NCBI GenBank assembly: GCA_020064725.1
Contig: JAGTWJ010000001.1
Coordinates: forward strand, 2,232,001 to 2,296,000
DNA length: 64,000 nucleotides
From: Drechslerella dactyloides
Lineage: Eukaryota; Ascomycota; Orbiliomycetes; Orbiliales; Orbiliaceae
Reading direction: 5' to 3'
How positions within the stretch are numbered: position 1 is the first letter of the stretch; every line of letters starts with the position of its first letter. This document shows positions 13,901 to 26,171 of the stretch, one piece after another. The notes under the pieces were generated by a model. That model worked only from the letters and a program-made list of their open reading frames with translations, had not been told where the DNA came from and did no database searches. Position numbers and translations under genes: made by a program.

Positions 13901-16900
13901 ACTTAGCCGCTCAAACTCTCACAATCCCAAATCCACGATCCTTTCCTTAGACTCCTGGCCGGAGCTGATCATGTGGCTTTTAGCTAAAAGTTTAAACTTC
14001 CAATGTTGGGTTTGGATCGATTGGGGCTGCAGATGGAAATGTTCGTTCGAGTCGTGGGGCGTGGTTAGCGGGTTACCTGATGGGGCACTGGTCAAACCTC
14101 GACGCTATCGCCAATTTTGCAAAGCTGAGGTTTCGGTTGTCAACCTCCAATTGTCCGTCTTGCAAACTGTCCAGCTCGCGCTAACCCTGGCTCGGGATCT
14201 ATACAAGAAGGACGCTATTGACATTCTCAGACACAACTTCGTCATAGCTTGACAGGGCTACGCGAGCGCGGCAGTCATCCTATTCGCAGACCGCTTCGAG
14301 CGAACACACCAAGCCCCACGCCCAGATCGGGAGTGACACCAAATGTTGTGGTCTGGGTCGGTCTGTTCGGGCTTTCGAGCTGGCTCGCCCTCACCAATTG
14401 CAAACTGGGTTCCGACCCGGCCGCATTCCAGTCGAAGGAGCTATTACCGGCCGACAATAGCATGATAGAGTATACTAGCTACCCCTCTTTTCACGACTCA
14501 TTTAATGCAATCGTGTACATTGCAGGCGTGTCTGCATTTGAAAATTTTATTTGCAGGATCGACAATCAACATGACGTTAGATGGCAATACAGGAGTCCCG
14601 AGTGAATTTTTTTGCATTCTTCGGACACCGTCTCGACGCAAAAATAATTTGTGGGTAAGCGTGCGCCCGTGCATGATACACACGAGGACCCGGACTGCTA
14701 CCGCCGCCGCTGTTCATGTTGTTTGTTCACCAACCACCCCGGGAGCCATGTCCGAGCAATATCAAGGAAACACACGTGTAACTCAAGATATCCTTCTCCT
14801 CGCCTCAATGGAGACACCCGTGCCTACGGGACCCGGAAAGGACTCGCGTGAGGACGAAGTATATCGCAAGTACATGTACCTGTCATGTACAACTCGACTT
14901 CGTATTCGACAAGAACAAGATATCAGCTGCTCGACCGCACGGCTTTGCTTGGCCCGACCACACAAACAGCTGCAACTGAAACACAACTCCCACTCGACAG
15001 GACCGACCTCATCTCGGACAGGAAAAACAATCTCGATGTCAAGGTTGGTTCGGCCCAGGGCATTCACTCGCTTCTAGTGCGAATCGCAAGTCATCAATTG
15101 CCGCCAGATGGATGAACAGCAGTGCAGCCCCTCCCTGGCCGGATCGTGACCCTCTGACACCTGAATTTGGCTGGCCTGGCTCAGGCTGGCAAACGTTTAA
15201 ACCCACATTCGGCCTTACTTTGAGGCCGGCTCCACACCCCTGATGTCAACGGAACGCTCGATCTGGTTCGCGAGGCCGCCAAAATGGTAACCCCTTCGCA
15301 GATCTAGCTTATTCCAGAGTCCGCTGCAGACTGGTCACAGCGATCTTCATTATTCGCCAAATGGTCAAATGGGAGGGGGCCGACGATCTGTGATTAAAGG
15401 GTCGGGGTGCTGTCAAAGTGAGCCACACTCAGTTCTGATCTCCAATCTCGACCGGAACAGACCCTTCGTTCCTTCACGTTGGTTTTGAGAAATGAGCCGT
15501 TCCCCACTCAAACAGACGAGAAGCGCAGGGATGAGGGGTGCTGATAACCGACAGGAATCGAGCAGGAATCGAGATACACATCAGACCCATCACAACGAGA
15601 TCTTGGACGAGATGGTACTTTTGTAAGCCATCTTTCGGCTTGGCATCAGCCAACTTCCCGCTTTCGGCCAAGGCAGCCTGTCACTTGAGAGATTGGAGGA
15701 TGTGATACGTAGCAGCTATCAAAATGCAAGATCTTGGAGCTCCGAGAGCCAGAAAAAGAGAATTCAATTAAGATCCAGTCCGCGGTACCCGCGGAATGAG
15801 GTCATCAAGACAAGCATGTTTGGGCTGGGCGCGGAGGAACGCACCTCTCCTCAACAATGCATTGATCCTGCATCGATATCGCTGAAGTCCGTCAGCCGGT
15901 AGCGCGAGATCTCTACCCGTGGCGGCGATTCATGAAAGCCCGCTCCGTCGACGGAACTGCAGGAAACTATCTCCGGGCAGTGGCACGGCTCCACGAAGGC
16001 AGGAATTCTCCTCCAGTTACCCAATTGTAACAGCTTGCAGCATCTCAGGATCGAGTCTCGTCAAAAGGGCGCAGCGCCGTCGACCAAAGCGTCTAGCCTC
16101 GAAACCACATTTCTGCAGTGCAGTTTCCAAGAACTAACAAGCTCCACGTTACACTTTATGTATTGCCCGCCGATGCACATATCAATTACTCAATAGCCAG
16201 CGCTGCAGCCCTCGGCGCAAAACACTACAGATCGCCCGAGCGCGACTGGTGGAGACCACCTGCTTCGGCTCGATGAAAGAAACGAGAATCTAGAACGTCG
16301 ATATCTCCACATTCGGTGAAGCATTCGGAGCTGCACCTCCGATCGGCCAGATAAATTTCCCGTTCCAGCGAAGGCTGCCAGATCAGACGCCACGGGGCAG
16401 GGGAAAACCTCATTCTGAGATTGCTCAACCGTTCTCCTGTGCAAGGTGATTGGTCGGCATGTCTCTGATTAGTGGCGTGCTCGCAGATACAGTACTCCAC
16501 GATCGCGAATTTTGCTTCGTGTCCCTCGATGCGAGTATTTTCGGCTACGCTCTGGGTGGAGTCGTCGAGTCGCAACCCTGGCCTGGTCATGTCGGCCAGC
16601 ACTTCAGACGAGACGGTCCACCGCTCTCCCGGTTTTCTCGGTTCCCGGATTCACAGCATTCCTGGAGCTGCAGAGGTCATCAAACCATTCCTTGCTTTAC
16701 CCTCCGCCCTCAATACTAATGCTTTCCCGGTAACGCAAGTTTTAGGACAACCGAGCTGCAGAGCGTCGGAGTTGGTCGAAAGTCTCGCGCACAGACCGAA
16801 GTTCGCAAGGTCTGTCTGTGAGTTTGCATAAGCTGTGCCGCCGGGGGGTCCATTCCCACCTCCTCTTTCAGACATAACTTATACAAAGTATCCTACGATG

Positions 16901-19900
16901 GATGCACACAGAGAGTTAGGCAAAATCTCGGAGTGCATAAGCGACATGTCACTCCGAGATGCCAAAACGGCGTCCGGTACGTCGGGGCTCCAGGTCCACC
17001 CTGCCCACCACGCAAGCGCTCAGGCTAAATGCTCGTGTTGCTGCAGTTGGCGGACGTTGCGGTGTCACGAGCCTCGTGCAAAACGTGTTGGCAGCAACCG
17101 TCGCTACCGCTCAGCAACAGCTCGTCCTGTTACGCTGCTCCATCCGCCATCCACGCGCAACCGCATCGACAGCCAGTCATCCAGTCGGCCATCCATCCAT
17201 CTATCCCACTTTGACCTGGCGCTAGCCGGTTACGGCGTCCCCGGTGGCACTTCAGGTAAAACGAAACCAATATAGTTTAAGGTTAGGCCCCGTTTAGCTC
17301 TCAAAGACGGCAGCGGACGCAACCTCTCCGTTCCTTGGATCGGTTTGCGGTCTGCACCAGCTGCAACAGCGAATTGATCAGGTGCAATTAATGGCGTAAG
17401 GAACTTGCAGATCCGTGACGAGAAGGGCCTTTCGGATGGCTCCCTCGGTCGACCTCTCCCGGGTGGAATTCCTTCCCTCGATTCCTGTTTCTCGCGCATG
17501 CAGGAGCCTATCATGACAGCACAGGATTGGCACACGCTTTGGCACGGAATGCTCCTACGGCCGGTCGACCCTGGTCGCTATCTCGAGCATCTGTCACACA
17601 CATTCTCACGCTTCCGGCGGCAGCCGTCGTTTTCATCAATTTTACCTCACGGTATTTCGTCCACCCCTGCTTACTCAATCGCATCATCGTCACGACCGCA
17701 CAGCTCATCAGCAACGTGAAAGATCTCGTCTGAGATCCCACCATGCAGACTCGCTTACTGCCTGCGATGACTGGCTCGAGGCATCAGTTCCGGGTTCCTG
17801 TTTCAAGCTTCTGGTATGCAGAGGGCCGGCTAATATCTCCACACCCATATCACTACCCTTTCTATTATATTCTCCAAGGCTGACAGCTATAACGGAATAT
17901 TCGAATAGGCCCTTTTAGGTATTTCTATTTAATTCCAAATCCAGCCAGAACCCTGCTAGTGTGGACGACTCACCATGGTGTCCCTCTGCGCTAGGAGTTT
18001 CTCCAGCTTGTGGATATCGAGGGTTTTCCGTCGGGACGAAAAATACCTTGTCTGGTACCTACACTGCCCGCGGAAAACTATTTTCGGGCAATGAAGAGTG
18101 AAGCAACTCCTTCGCCAGTCGGATTCACGGTTACGCTTAGATTAGCCTGCCGAATGTGGGACCCTCGATACGAACTATCCATCGGCGCGCGGATGGAAAA
18201 GTTTTCAACTGAGTGATTGGCTTCTATCGATGCGTAATGCGCGATTGATAGATGTCAAAGGGAACTGAGAGGAGACTCCAAACAGCCTACAGGTGTGTAG
18301 GCGTCGAAGCAATTTCTCCATCAGTTAGTCCGGAAGCATCTTTTTGATGAAGGCCTGCAGCAGTGCAGATTAACTGGCGCTTCTCCATGCGCACGAGGAA
18401 GATTGAGACTGGCCTAACTCTGCTACCGAAGCCGCCGGACGCCGCACGATGATCACGATTTCAAGAAAGCCTGAGAACTTTGGTGCCGCTTAGCTTCGAG
18501 GCCTGAACGCCTAGCTCGGCAAGTCTGTCTGCTTCGGAATATGCCTTCGCCCTTGAATCACGGCATGCTGCATCTCAAACTGATCGTCATCGCATGATTT
18601 GACGCGAGAGGGTCTTCTGGAGACCCTCGAAAGAGCTTGGACTAGAGGCAAGCTGAGGTAGCTGTGCTTCCTGGCGTACGTCTAACAGGAAATAAACGGC
18701 CGCTCTCCTAATAATCTCTCGATTGAAGCCAATTTGGGCGCCGTTGATCCGTCGTTGCTTTTCACTGCAGCGCAGAGCTGCTCGCCAGGTCCACTTGGTC
18801 GGCTGTATCAGCGTGTGCACACGCACACAAGCGGCATTGAAAACGAGCGCCACGGAACAGATTCTTTAAATCCCACGTTTCTCAGTGTTTCGCATGGATT
18901 GAAAAGAAGGGTCCCACTGGTACGCTACCACGGTCAATTCTCCGCAGCAGTCGAGGAACCGCAATTTTGGGAGGCGCGGAGGCTAGTCGAAAATGTATTC
19001 AGCGTGCCGGCACGGCGAATTTCACTCTGATGCGGCCACGTGAATCCAGGCACCAAAAGAGACCCTTGAAGCCCTTGAAGTATTCACAACTTCCCCTCAG
19101 GCCTTACGGAAAGTGTCCCAATCCGATCCGTTCGAGTAATCTTGAAGTCTTTTAATTTCAGACTCCGAGTTGGAATTAATAACTCACGCTTTGACTCGTG
19201 TAACGAACCCTGGGCTGGGGTGACATGATGTCAGATTTCGGATCAAACATGTCAAAATCGCTGGAAGGGCACGCTCACCGAGTTGGACAAGGAAACCCTT
19301 GCGGGCACACCACCGCATTTGGGAATGACAGGTGTGCTTTGGCTCAAGCTTTCACAATCGGCCCAGCAGCCCAATAGTGATGTGCGGCGAGCGAGCGCAA
19401 AATATCACTCAAAGCATGGTGGTTGGTCCAACTGCGACGTTTGGCGGTGGCGTTTCCGCCATGTTTCTCCTTCCACCTCACGAACGCGATGTTCTGACAG
19501 CTGGAGAGATCTTTCGCAGGAGTCCCCGCCGTTCACCTGTCGAACGGCGGTTCGCGATGGCATTGCTTATTTTGGGGTGTGTGGTTATCTCCGGCAGTCG
19601 TTAAGAGCGCAATGGGGCTCGTATGGACGGGGAACAATGGATGATATCCCCAAGCAGAGTGATATGTATGTAAGTATGTATGTATGTGTGTACGTATGTA
19701 CGGCAGCGGCGGCGGAACACAATCCCGTCTGCTGTTGCCAGCACTCTGCTGCATGATACCCCTCTTGCTTGCAACATTCTGCTCTGCAAAGAAGGGTTTT
19801 ACCGCAGTCGCAATCACAGAGTTGGCAGCTGGTTAGGCTGATGGACCCTGGCGGACTACCGTTAGACTTTTCGTTTGGGACCCGCTTGTCTCGCCGCCTC

Positions 19901-20400
19901 TACATACATGTACCTTCAAATATCCCTGCATGCTCGCGATCGCCAGCATCCAAATAACCCGAACCTCACAAACTACTGGGTGCCGCTTCCCACCCTCGTC
20001 GACCTTTTCTCCATCTTTTTGCCGTTTTCTGACAGCTCACGAAAAAATCCCACTGACTTGGACAACCAACTGGCTCTCTTCCGAGTTGTGCCATCCTAGC
20101 AAGTGCAAGTGTCAAAAACAATCAATGTCAAGGATCTTGCCTTCTTTTCCAGATTTCCTTATTCCATGGTTTCGATAGTGGACGATCTACGCATGATCAT
20201 ATTAACAACTGACCACTATTGCTAGTGCTCCCACCCCAGTAGGGCGACAGACAAGGCAATATCTATACGAAACCGTATACGCGTATCCGAAGCACGGCGC
20301 CGACAGAGTCAACCGATGACTGGCATTACGACATCGTCGACGATAGCATGATCGTAGATGACACTACCATTCGGATCGAGCTACTGGAGTCGAGCGTACG
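13901..20400. other. Gene desert; possibly contains decayed sequence
   Basis: I find no intact gene, no terminal repeats and no transposase or reverse transcriptase motif. Base composition is moderate to GC-rich and does not look TA-enriched, so classical RIP-mutated transposon sequence is unlikely. Some short frames (for example plus strand 19332-19604, with a hydrophobic tail) look faintly protein-like but lack any recognisable domain. A perfect 14-base palindrome (cttttagctaaaag) lies at about 13976, and a GTAT/GTAC microsatellite lies near 19665-19700. Confidence 0.5.
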
Positions 20401-22695
20401 CTTAGCGGACTCGGAGTATTTTTTTTAATCCCACAAAATTTGGTGCTCGCTATGCTGCTGTTTTTCTCGCCTGCCTCCGTATCTGCATATGCTCTAATGC
20501 CGGAAATATTGTGCGTTTGCCGCATCACCTCTCGTTTCCTTAAGCTATATGTAAAGCACGATAGGCTATACCCACAGATACCCACAGCGCCCACCAGACT
20601 AACGCACATCAATCTATACAGGACCCCATCTTGACGCACGGCCACCCAAAAAAAACAGCAGGTTTTATAATCTTAAATCCGAGATATTGCTGCCACGCAC
20701 CGTTAATTGTCTTGGCTAAACGGAGCCCTTGCTTGCTCGCTATAGCACTCTTTTCGCAGCACCGAAACATATGTTTCACTCGCATCATTATCGGGGACCA
20801 TTGAGCGAGGTGGTGGGAAAAAAGGCTCAGGATCACTAACGAGGCAGCTAACGTGTTTAACGGAATGTTCGCTATTGGAAACTCTCCACCTGCGAGTGAT
20901 CTCTGATAATCATCATCATTATTATGTGATGATCACCGGGGGGGTTCCACTGGCCGGTGGGGTTCTCAGCTCACTAGCAGCTTCATACCAGATTCCATAC
21001 CGGGGTGGTTTTTGTTGGATGGCGGGCACAAGAACGCTGTTGCACTGGACAAGCTGCGTGCCTTTTGTTTTTCTTACAACAAATATCTGCAGCTAATATA
21101 ATGAGTTAGTAACACTATCACTATCCTTCTTAGTAACGATTAACCTGAAGAGTGGGCTACCGAAGGCCGTGCATGGGTGCATGGGCAATAACAGGCGAAC
21201 CCCGGTGGGCTGCCTCTAGCCGGATTATGCCTCATGGGCCGACCTCATGCACCAAGGGGCCGGAGATGGGGCGCCCAGCGGACCCAAGTCGACTGGCTGT
21301 TCTCCATACCAGCGAGCCGCTGCCTTCTCAGCAGCTTTGCCTGCTTGCTCCTTCCCAGAGAAACCGACCCAAGCCGAGGGCGACCACCTCGTCCGGCCTG
21401 ATTCAACCTCATCTGGGTTGTCCCCCGGAGACGAAAAAAACGTGGCTTCCCAACCGCTATATCTGCTCCCGAGAATGACAGGCGGGTGTGGTCTCGAGTC
21501 TGGAAGCGACAAGAGAGATATTTTGTGATTTGCCAATTGCAATTGCCATCCGCATATCACACCACCTATGGGCCAAACTATGCTATGCTACCATGGCCAC
21601 GGCCACCGCTGCTTACGCGAATCTCGCGCACGCAGGCGTGGCTCGCCGACCGACTGACCGTCCGGCTGGTAGATTACTGTACTTTCTCGAGCGGATATAT
21701 ATTTCGTTCGGCTCGCACACACTTACTCACCTGGATCATATGATATGATATGATGCGATGCGACGCATCATACACAGCAAAATGCAATATCCGCGCTGCT
21801 GCTCGCGCCACCCGCGTCGTACGCTCCAACTAGCGACCCGCATACGTAGTACACCCATGCCGTGCATACATACATAATACATAGTTACAGACGTATCTGG
21901 ATGCATTACATGTGCATTTTGCATCATGATGGGTTATTCTTAGATAATTGGTTTCCTGCAGGTGTAGATTGATTGATTGAGATTAATTACAAGGCCAGCC
22001 TCATGGAGCCCCAGGCAGACAAAGATCAAGATCACGGGCAAAGCTAGATGAAATGAATACCGGCAATGTTAATTCTGATATTATACCGAAAGCAGCAATT
22101 TAGGGTCGTTCGGATGGTAATTGGCAGGGCCGAATCCGGTCAATTGCCTGCGGTCTCAAGCCATAGCGCGGTGCACCTTCCCGAGTTGACCGTAGCTCGC
22201 ACCGTTCGTATCGCATCGTCGATGCATATGGTGTAATGGGATGTGTATCTGCTGCAGTACCGTTGCCATTACCGTTGCCGTTTCTGCACCCACCTGTCTC
22301 CAGTACGTGCCGAGATGCGCCCGCGACTCAGCTGGATAGCGTGGTGGAGGAGGAGACCGGACTGGATAGTGGTATCTTGGCTGGCTGGCAAGCGGAGCCC
22401 GGCGAGGCCGCCGCTGGGTCTCCGACCATCAGGCAGGCAGGTCAGCGCTAGGCCCGTAGCTCGCAGATGTGCCTGGCTAGCAGACACAGCTGGCCCGCGC
22501 TAACGGGCCCGCTGCGATTCTCCTTCTCGATTCAACGAAATCCCCAACCTCGTACCTCGCGCCCCGGGCGAAGCGATCAACCGGAAAAGCAAAACGCCGC
22601 AGAAAAGAACGACGGCGAAGAAGAAAATGGCGGGCAATCACAGAATCGATCCATTGCATCGTTCGCTGGCTGGACGCTGAATAGCAGCTAACATA
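20401..22695. other. Intergenic sequence left of the Tc1-type element
   Basis: No supported gene. It contains short simple repeats (ATATGATATG near 21738) and frames without recognisable domains. Confidence 0.5.
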
Positions 22696-22727
22696 CGAAG
22701 GCTTGTCAAATAAGTAACGCTACATTA
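22696..22727 (+). repeat. Left terminal inverted repeat of the Tc1-type element
   Basis: 32 bp, an exact reverse complement of 23699-23730, adjoining a TA target dinucleotide. Confidence 0.95.
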
Positions 22728-22735
22728 TTTTTTGC

Positions 22736-23511
22736 TTATTTACATGCTTCACCGGGGCCAAGCCGCCCTTTGCCCCAGGGCACCGGGCAATTGGAGCGCA
22801 CAGCTGCTATGAGGTCTGGCCTGCCAACAATATCATCTGTAGTACCTTCTTTATACTCATTGCCCCCATATAGCTTGATAACCAGCTGAATGTGACGTAC
22901 AATGCGTGCTATCCATAGCCTAATGCGCGCAATTGGCAGCTGGCGCCATTCAGTGAGCCATGCCTTCTCCATATCCTCCCTCTTGGTTGGTGCTCCATGC
23001 CTGGATATCCTGCGCTTTAGGTAGTACCAGGCTGGCTCTATCATGTTGAGATCAGGAGAGTTACCAGGCCATAGTAGCCTGCTAACAGCATGCAGGTTGT
23101 AGACAGCCTCTTGGGCATGGTGGTTGTGGCAAGGCGCCTTGTCCTCCTGGACAATATAGTCCCTCCCATACTTGGCTTTGCAGTCCTTTGCAAAAGGGAT
23201 TAGCTTTGGGATCATGACCTCTGTGTGACAATGCTGACAACCTCCTGTTCTTTGGCCTGGGTGACCTTCTTTGGCCTACCAGCCCTCTGCTCATCAACAA
23301 CATGCTCCATAGTCAGGGACGTGTAATCCTGGGGATTATAGCCACGGTCTTTGGCCTTGCGCAGCAGCCTGGCAACTGCACTCCTAGAGACCCCAAATCT
23401 TGCAGCTACATCAGCCTGCTTGCCGCCGGCACCTAGCAAGGTGAGTATCTGGATACGTTGACATAGTGTTGAATAGCGATCGCTGGTGGTGTCTTCAGCC
23501 TGAGGAGGCAT
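22736..23511 (-). pseudogene. Broken Tc1-like transposase
   Basis: The first frame (23511-23212, 99 residues, starting MPPQ) carries an N-terminal helix-turn-helix (GGKQADVAARFGVSRSAVAR, about residues 31-50) and the basic RAGRPKK linker usual in fungal Tc1-like transposases. It stops at a TGA that overlaps the second frame by four bases (ATGA). The second frame (23215-22736, 159 residues) carries the second catalytic Asp in QEDKAPCHNH and the catalytic Glu in SPDLNMIEP, with 34 residues between them, a DD34E spacing. The segment that should contain the first catalytic Asp is absent. About 100 or more residues were therefore lost at the junction near 23215-23225, with a frame change. Confidence 0.88.
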
Positions 23512-23698
23512 ATTGTGTATGTGTATATAGGATAATGGTGGCTATAGATGTTGATGAAGGAGAAGAGGGGTAAGTCTGCTAGTATCTGCTAGCAATTGGA
23601 GAAGCTGACATTGCTATTAGTATTATAATTGCTTTTGTGCATACACCGGGCATGGCCCCGGGCCCCACACACGAAATAATGAGCGGTTTCACCAAAAT

Positions 23699-23730
23699 TA
23701 ATGTAGCGTTACTTATTTGACAAGCCTTCG
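23699..23730 (-). repeat. Right terminal inverted repeat of the Tc1-type element
   Basis: 32 bp, the perfect partner of 22696-22727. The adjoining TA at 23731-23732 is the second half of the target duplication. Confidence 0.95.
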
Positions 23731-23732
23731 TA

Positions 23733-26171
23733 CTAGCTGGCAGATCCCCTCGAAGCTAGCAGCTAGCAGCAGCAGCAGTAATAATAGCCACCAGATATTA
23801 ATATATTCTTTCTTCCTTTCTTCCTTCCTTCTTGTCTCGTCATTCACGCCTTTGCGCGATCATGATCAATAAACCCCGAGACCCGAACCAGACCAAACCC
23901 AAACTATAATACATGCATGTCGCAGTTCACGTAACCATTCACCAATCTGTACAAAACTAGGCGCAGGCGCAAAGGGGAAAACAAGCTTGCAAGGGGAAAA
24001 AAAAGCCTAACCTTGAACTAATGCAACCTGTAGCTCCATCGATCCACCATCTATAGTTAAAGCAGGCTTGCATCTATCCATCCATCCATCTATCAATTGC
24101 CCCGAAAAAGAACCGTACATACGACAGACAGATAGACAGACACAGACAGACACTTAACACGACACATACAAGACACATACATGCGTACTACTACACACAG
24201 ACATCCACATCCACACACCACCTGTACACACTTACATTACAGACGTTCCGCTCAACCAATTTCCGAACTTGCATTAGCATACAGCTGCAGCCATGGGCGC
24301 AGGCAGCGCCGCGCAAGCTACCACTACCACCTCGTGTCTCTGTACCCCAAGTAGGCGAAATTAACATGGACCCTGACCGGGCCCTGCAGACTCCGAAGAC
24401 AAGCTAACGAGGTCCTGGCTGGCTGACCTGCTGGCGAGCGAGCTACATGTACATGTAGCTGCGGAGTCTCGGTAGGAAAGTAATCTGGTCGGCCGAACTT
24501 CGCGAGCGAAACTAGTATCCTGCAGCTCTCTGTGGACACGGGGCGAACGTTTCACGACGTTCTCTTCGGTTAGCTTTCCGGCTCTCAAAGATGCAACTGC
24601 AGACATACATATGCACATGTATATGTCTCTCGCGCCGGTCGACCGATTGATTGACTAGATGCAGCAATGGATGAATTGTTCAAGACACATAAAAGAAAAA
24701 ATAAAACGGTGATCTTTCCCTCCCGCACTTTCTTTTTTTTCTGGCGTGCATGGCAGGTACGAACAACGAATGGACGGGGTGGAGGGGGTGGCCAACGGCA
24801 TGGTATAGGGCGGGATCAGAGAAAACCTCGATGGGCGGACGGAACATTCTGTTTCAACAGAATGGAATAGGATGCGATGGGGAAGCCCCAGGGACGGCTC
24901 GCCCGCTCGAGATCAATCAATCGATCAACCCAATCCAGTCCGGTCCGGTCCAGTCCAATCCATTTGAATCCTCAGCGCTCTGCGTGTCGGAACGCAGCGT
25001 GGAGAGAAGGACAGATACCAGGCAGCCAGGGTTACATGAAATGTAAGGCCAATGTGCAGTGAGGTAAAAGCTGGCGAAGGGCAATTTCATGGTTGATCCG
25101 ACGACGACGGACTGCAGCCAGCCAGCTGTGGCTAAGAATAACTCGCTCGCCCGCCTGTTCACCCGTCTGGATGACTCCTTGACTGTCTGTCCGACTGCCA
25201 GTCTTCATGCATGCATGAACAAGTAAAATTTGATGAAATTGACGGGCAGCTTGCGCAGACGGGACAGAAAGCCAAAGAAGACGAAAGAAGAAAATTGAAA
25301 TTGAAGGCAAGATGCTAATGGAACGGTGATACCGCACACGCAACGATGGCGTTGCACGAAGAGGCGAGGGCTCAGCCCAGCCAGCCATAGGTCCTCGTAC
25401 CCGGATAGTTATCATATCGCTCGCCTGTCCATTCCCGGCTCGCTCAGCCCTCTGCGAAGAGATAAGATGAGGCCTCGATGTGATGCGACGAACTGGTGAT
25501 ATGACACAGCCAGCGGTGGCCCGATACGCACGCTGCGGCGCACGAATGAATCCGACGAGTGGCGACAGATACGCCCGGTCGAGCTGACCGTCCAGCGTCC
25601 GATACCCCCCATCCGCCCATCGGATTCACCATCGCGAGAGCCGGCCGATACAATGCGAATGACGTCTGAGAGTCCAGTCGAACCAGCCGGCCACATGACC
25701 TCTCGTCCACCGTATCGCGGGCGCAGGCGCTCATCTCGCGGATGCACCTTCCCTTTCGCGCAGCCTCGAAGCGTCCAGTGACCCACGCGTCATCAAAACC
25801 TCGGCGCTTAGATCTCTTCGAACCCGGTTCAGCTTGCGGTGCTAGCACCCATCCAGCCGACGGGCAACAAGTGGCCACTTCGAATCGCCGCCGCCGTCGA
25901 GTGCAACCCTGGATTTCGACGAGGCCAGACCACCGTTTCCACAAGGTGTTCCTCCGTCTGTCCATGCATGAACGTACGCGCATGTACCGTACATACACAC
26001 GCATGCGTTCATACATACGTCTGCATGCGATGATGCAGCGCCCGTCGAACTCGAGTCCGAGACCAACTTGAAACGCAAAAGCTGAAAATAGCCAGACCTC
26101 AACGTAAACCGACCAAGTGATAGCGAGCGGATGAGTGAATGCAGCAGCAGCAAAGGAAACTTTAGACTCAC
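23733..26171. other. Intergenic region with the unresolved 3' end of the transpeptidase gene
   Basis: Up to about 25440 I see only simple repeats (ATCC-type near 24073-24092, GACA-type near 24125-24150) and the palindrome at 24441-24460. From about 25440 to 26171 lies sequence that must hold the last intron and short final exon of the minus-strand gamma-glutamyltranspeptidase gene. A strong acceptor (CTCTTCGCAG) ends at 25452, but other acceptors nearer 26030-26090 are also possible. Confidence 0.45.
24441..24460. repeat. Perfect 20-bp palindrome
   Basis: AGCTACATGTACATGTAGCT reads the same on both strands. It could be a dimeric protein binding site or a chance product of the ACATGT-rich context. 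Confidence 0.7.

Larger units (their letters stand above)
22696..23730 (-). mobile_element. Tc1/mariner-type DNA transposon, internally deleted non-autonomous copy
   Basis: The element is bounded by perfect 32-bp terminal inverted repeats, left at 22696-22727 and right at 23699-23730, each beginning CGAAGGCTTG. TA dinucleotides at 22694-22695 and 23731-23732 match the Tc1/mariner target duplication. It holds one interrupted transposase read on the minus strand. At 1,035 bp it is shorter than a full element, whose transposase of roughly 350 residues would be expected to need more space. The missing part includes the first catalytic Asp, so the copy should not move by itself, although its intact ends could be acted on by a transposase encoded elsewhere. 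The perfect ends suggest recent insertion. Confidence 0.93.

Noticed and set aside
13901..20400. RIP-mutated retrotransposon relic
   Set aside because: No long terminal repeats, reverse transcriptase or integrase motifs were seen, and the stretch is not TA-enriched as RIP would produce.
25451..26171. Choice of final exon of the transpeptidase gene at 25451
   Set aside because: The CTCTTCGCAG acceptor is good, but the phase-0 continuation runs far beyond the family's normal end and no branch site is evident, so the last exon was left unplaced.
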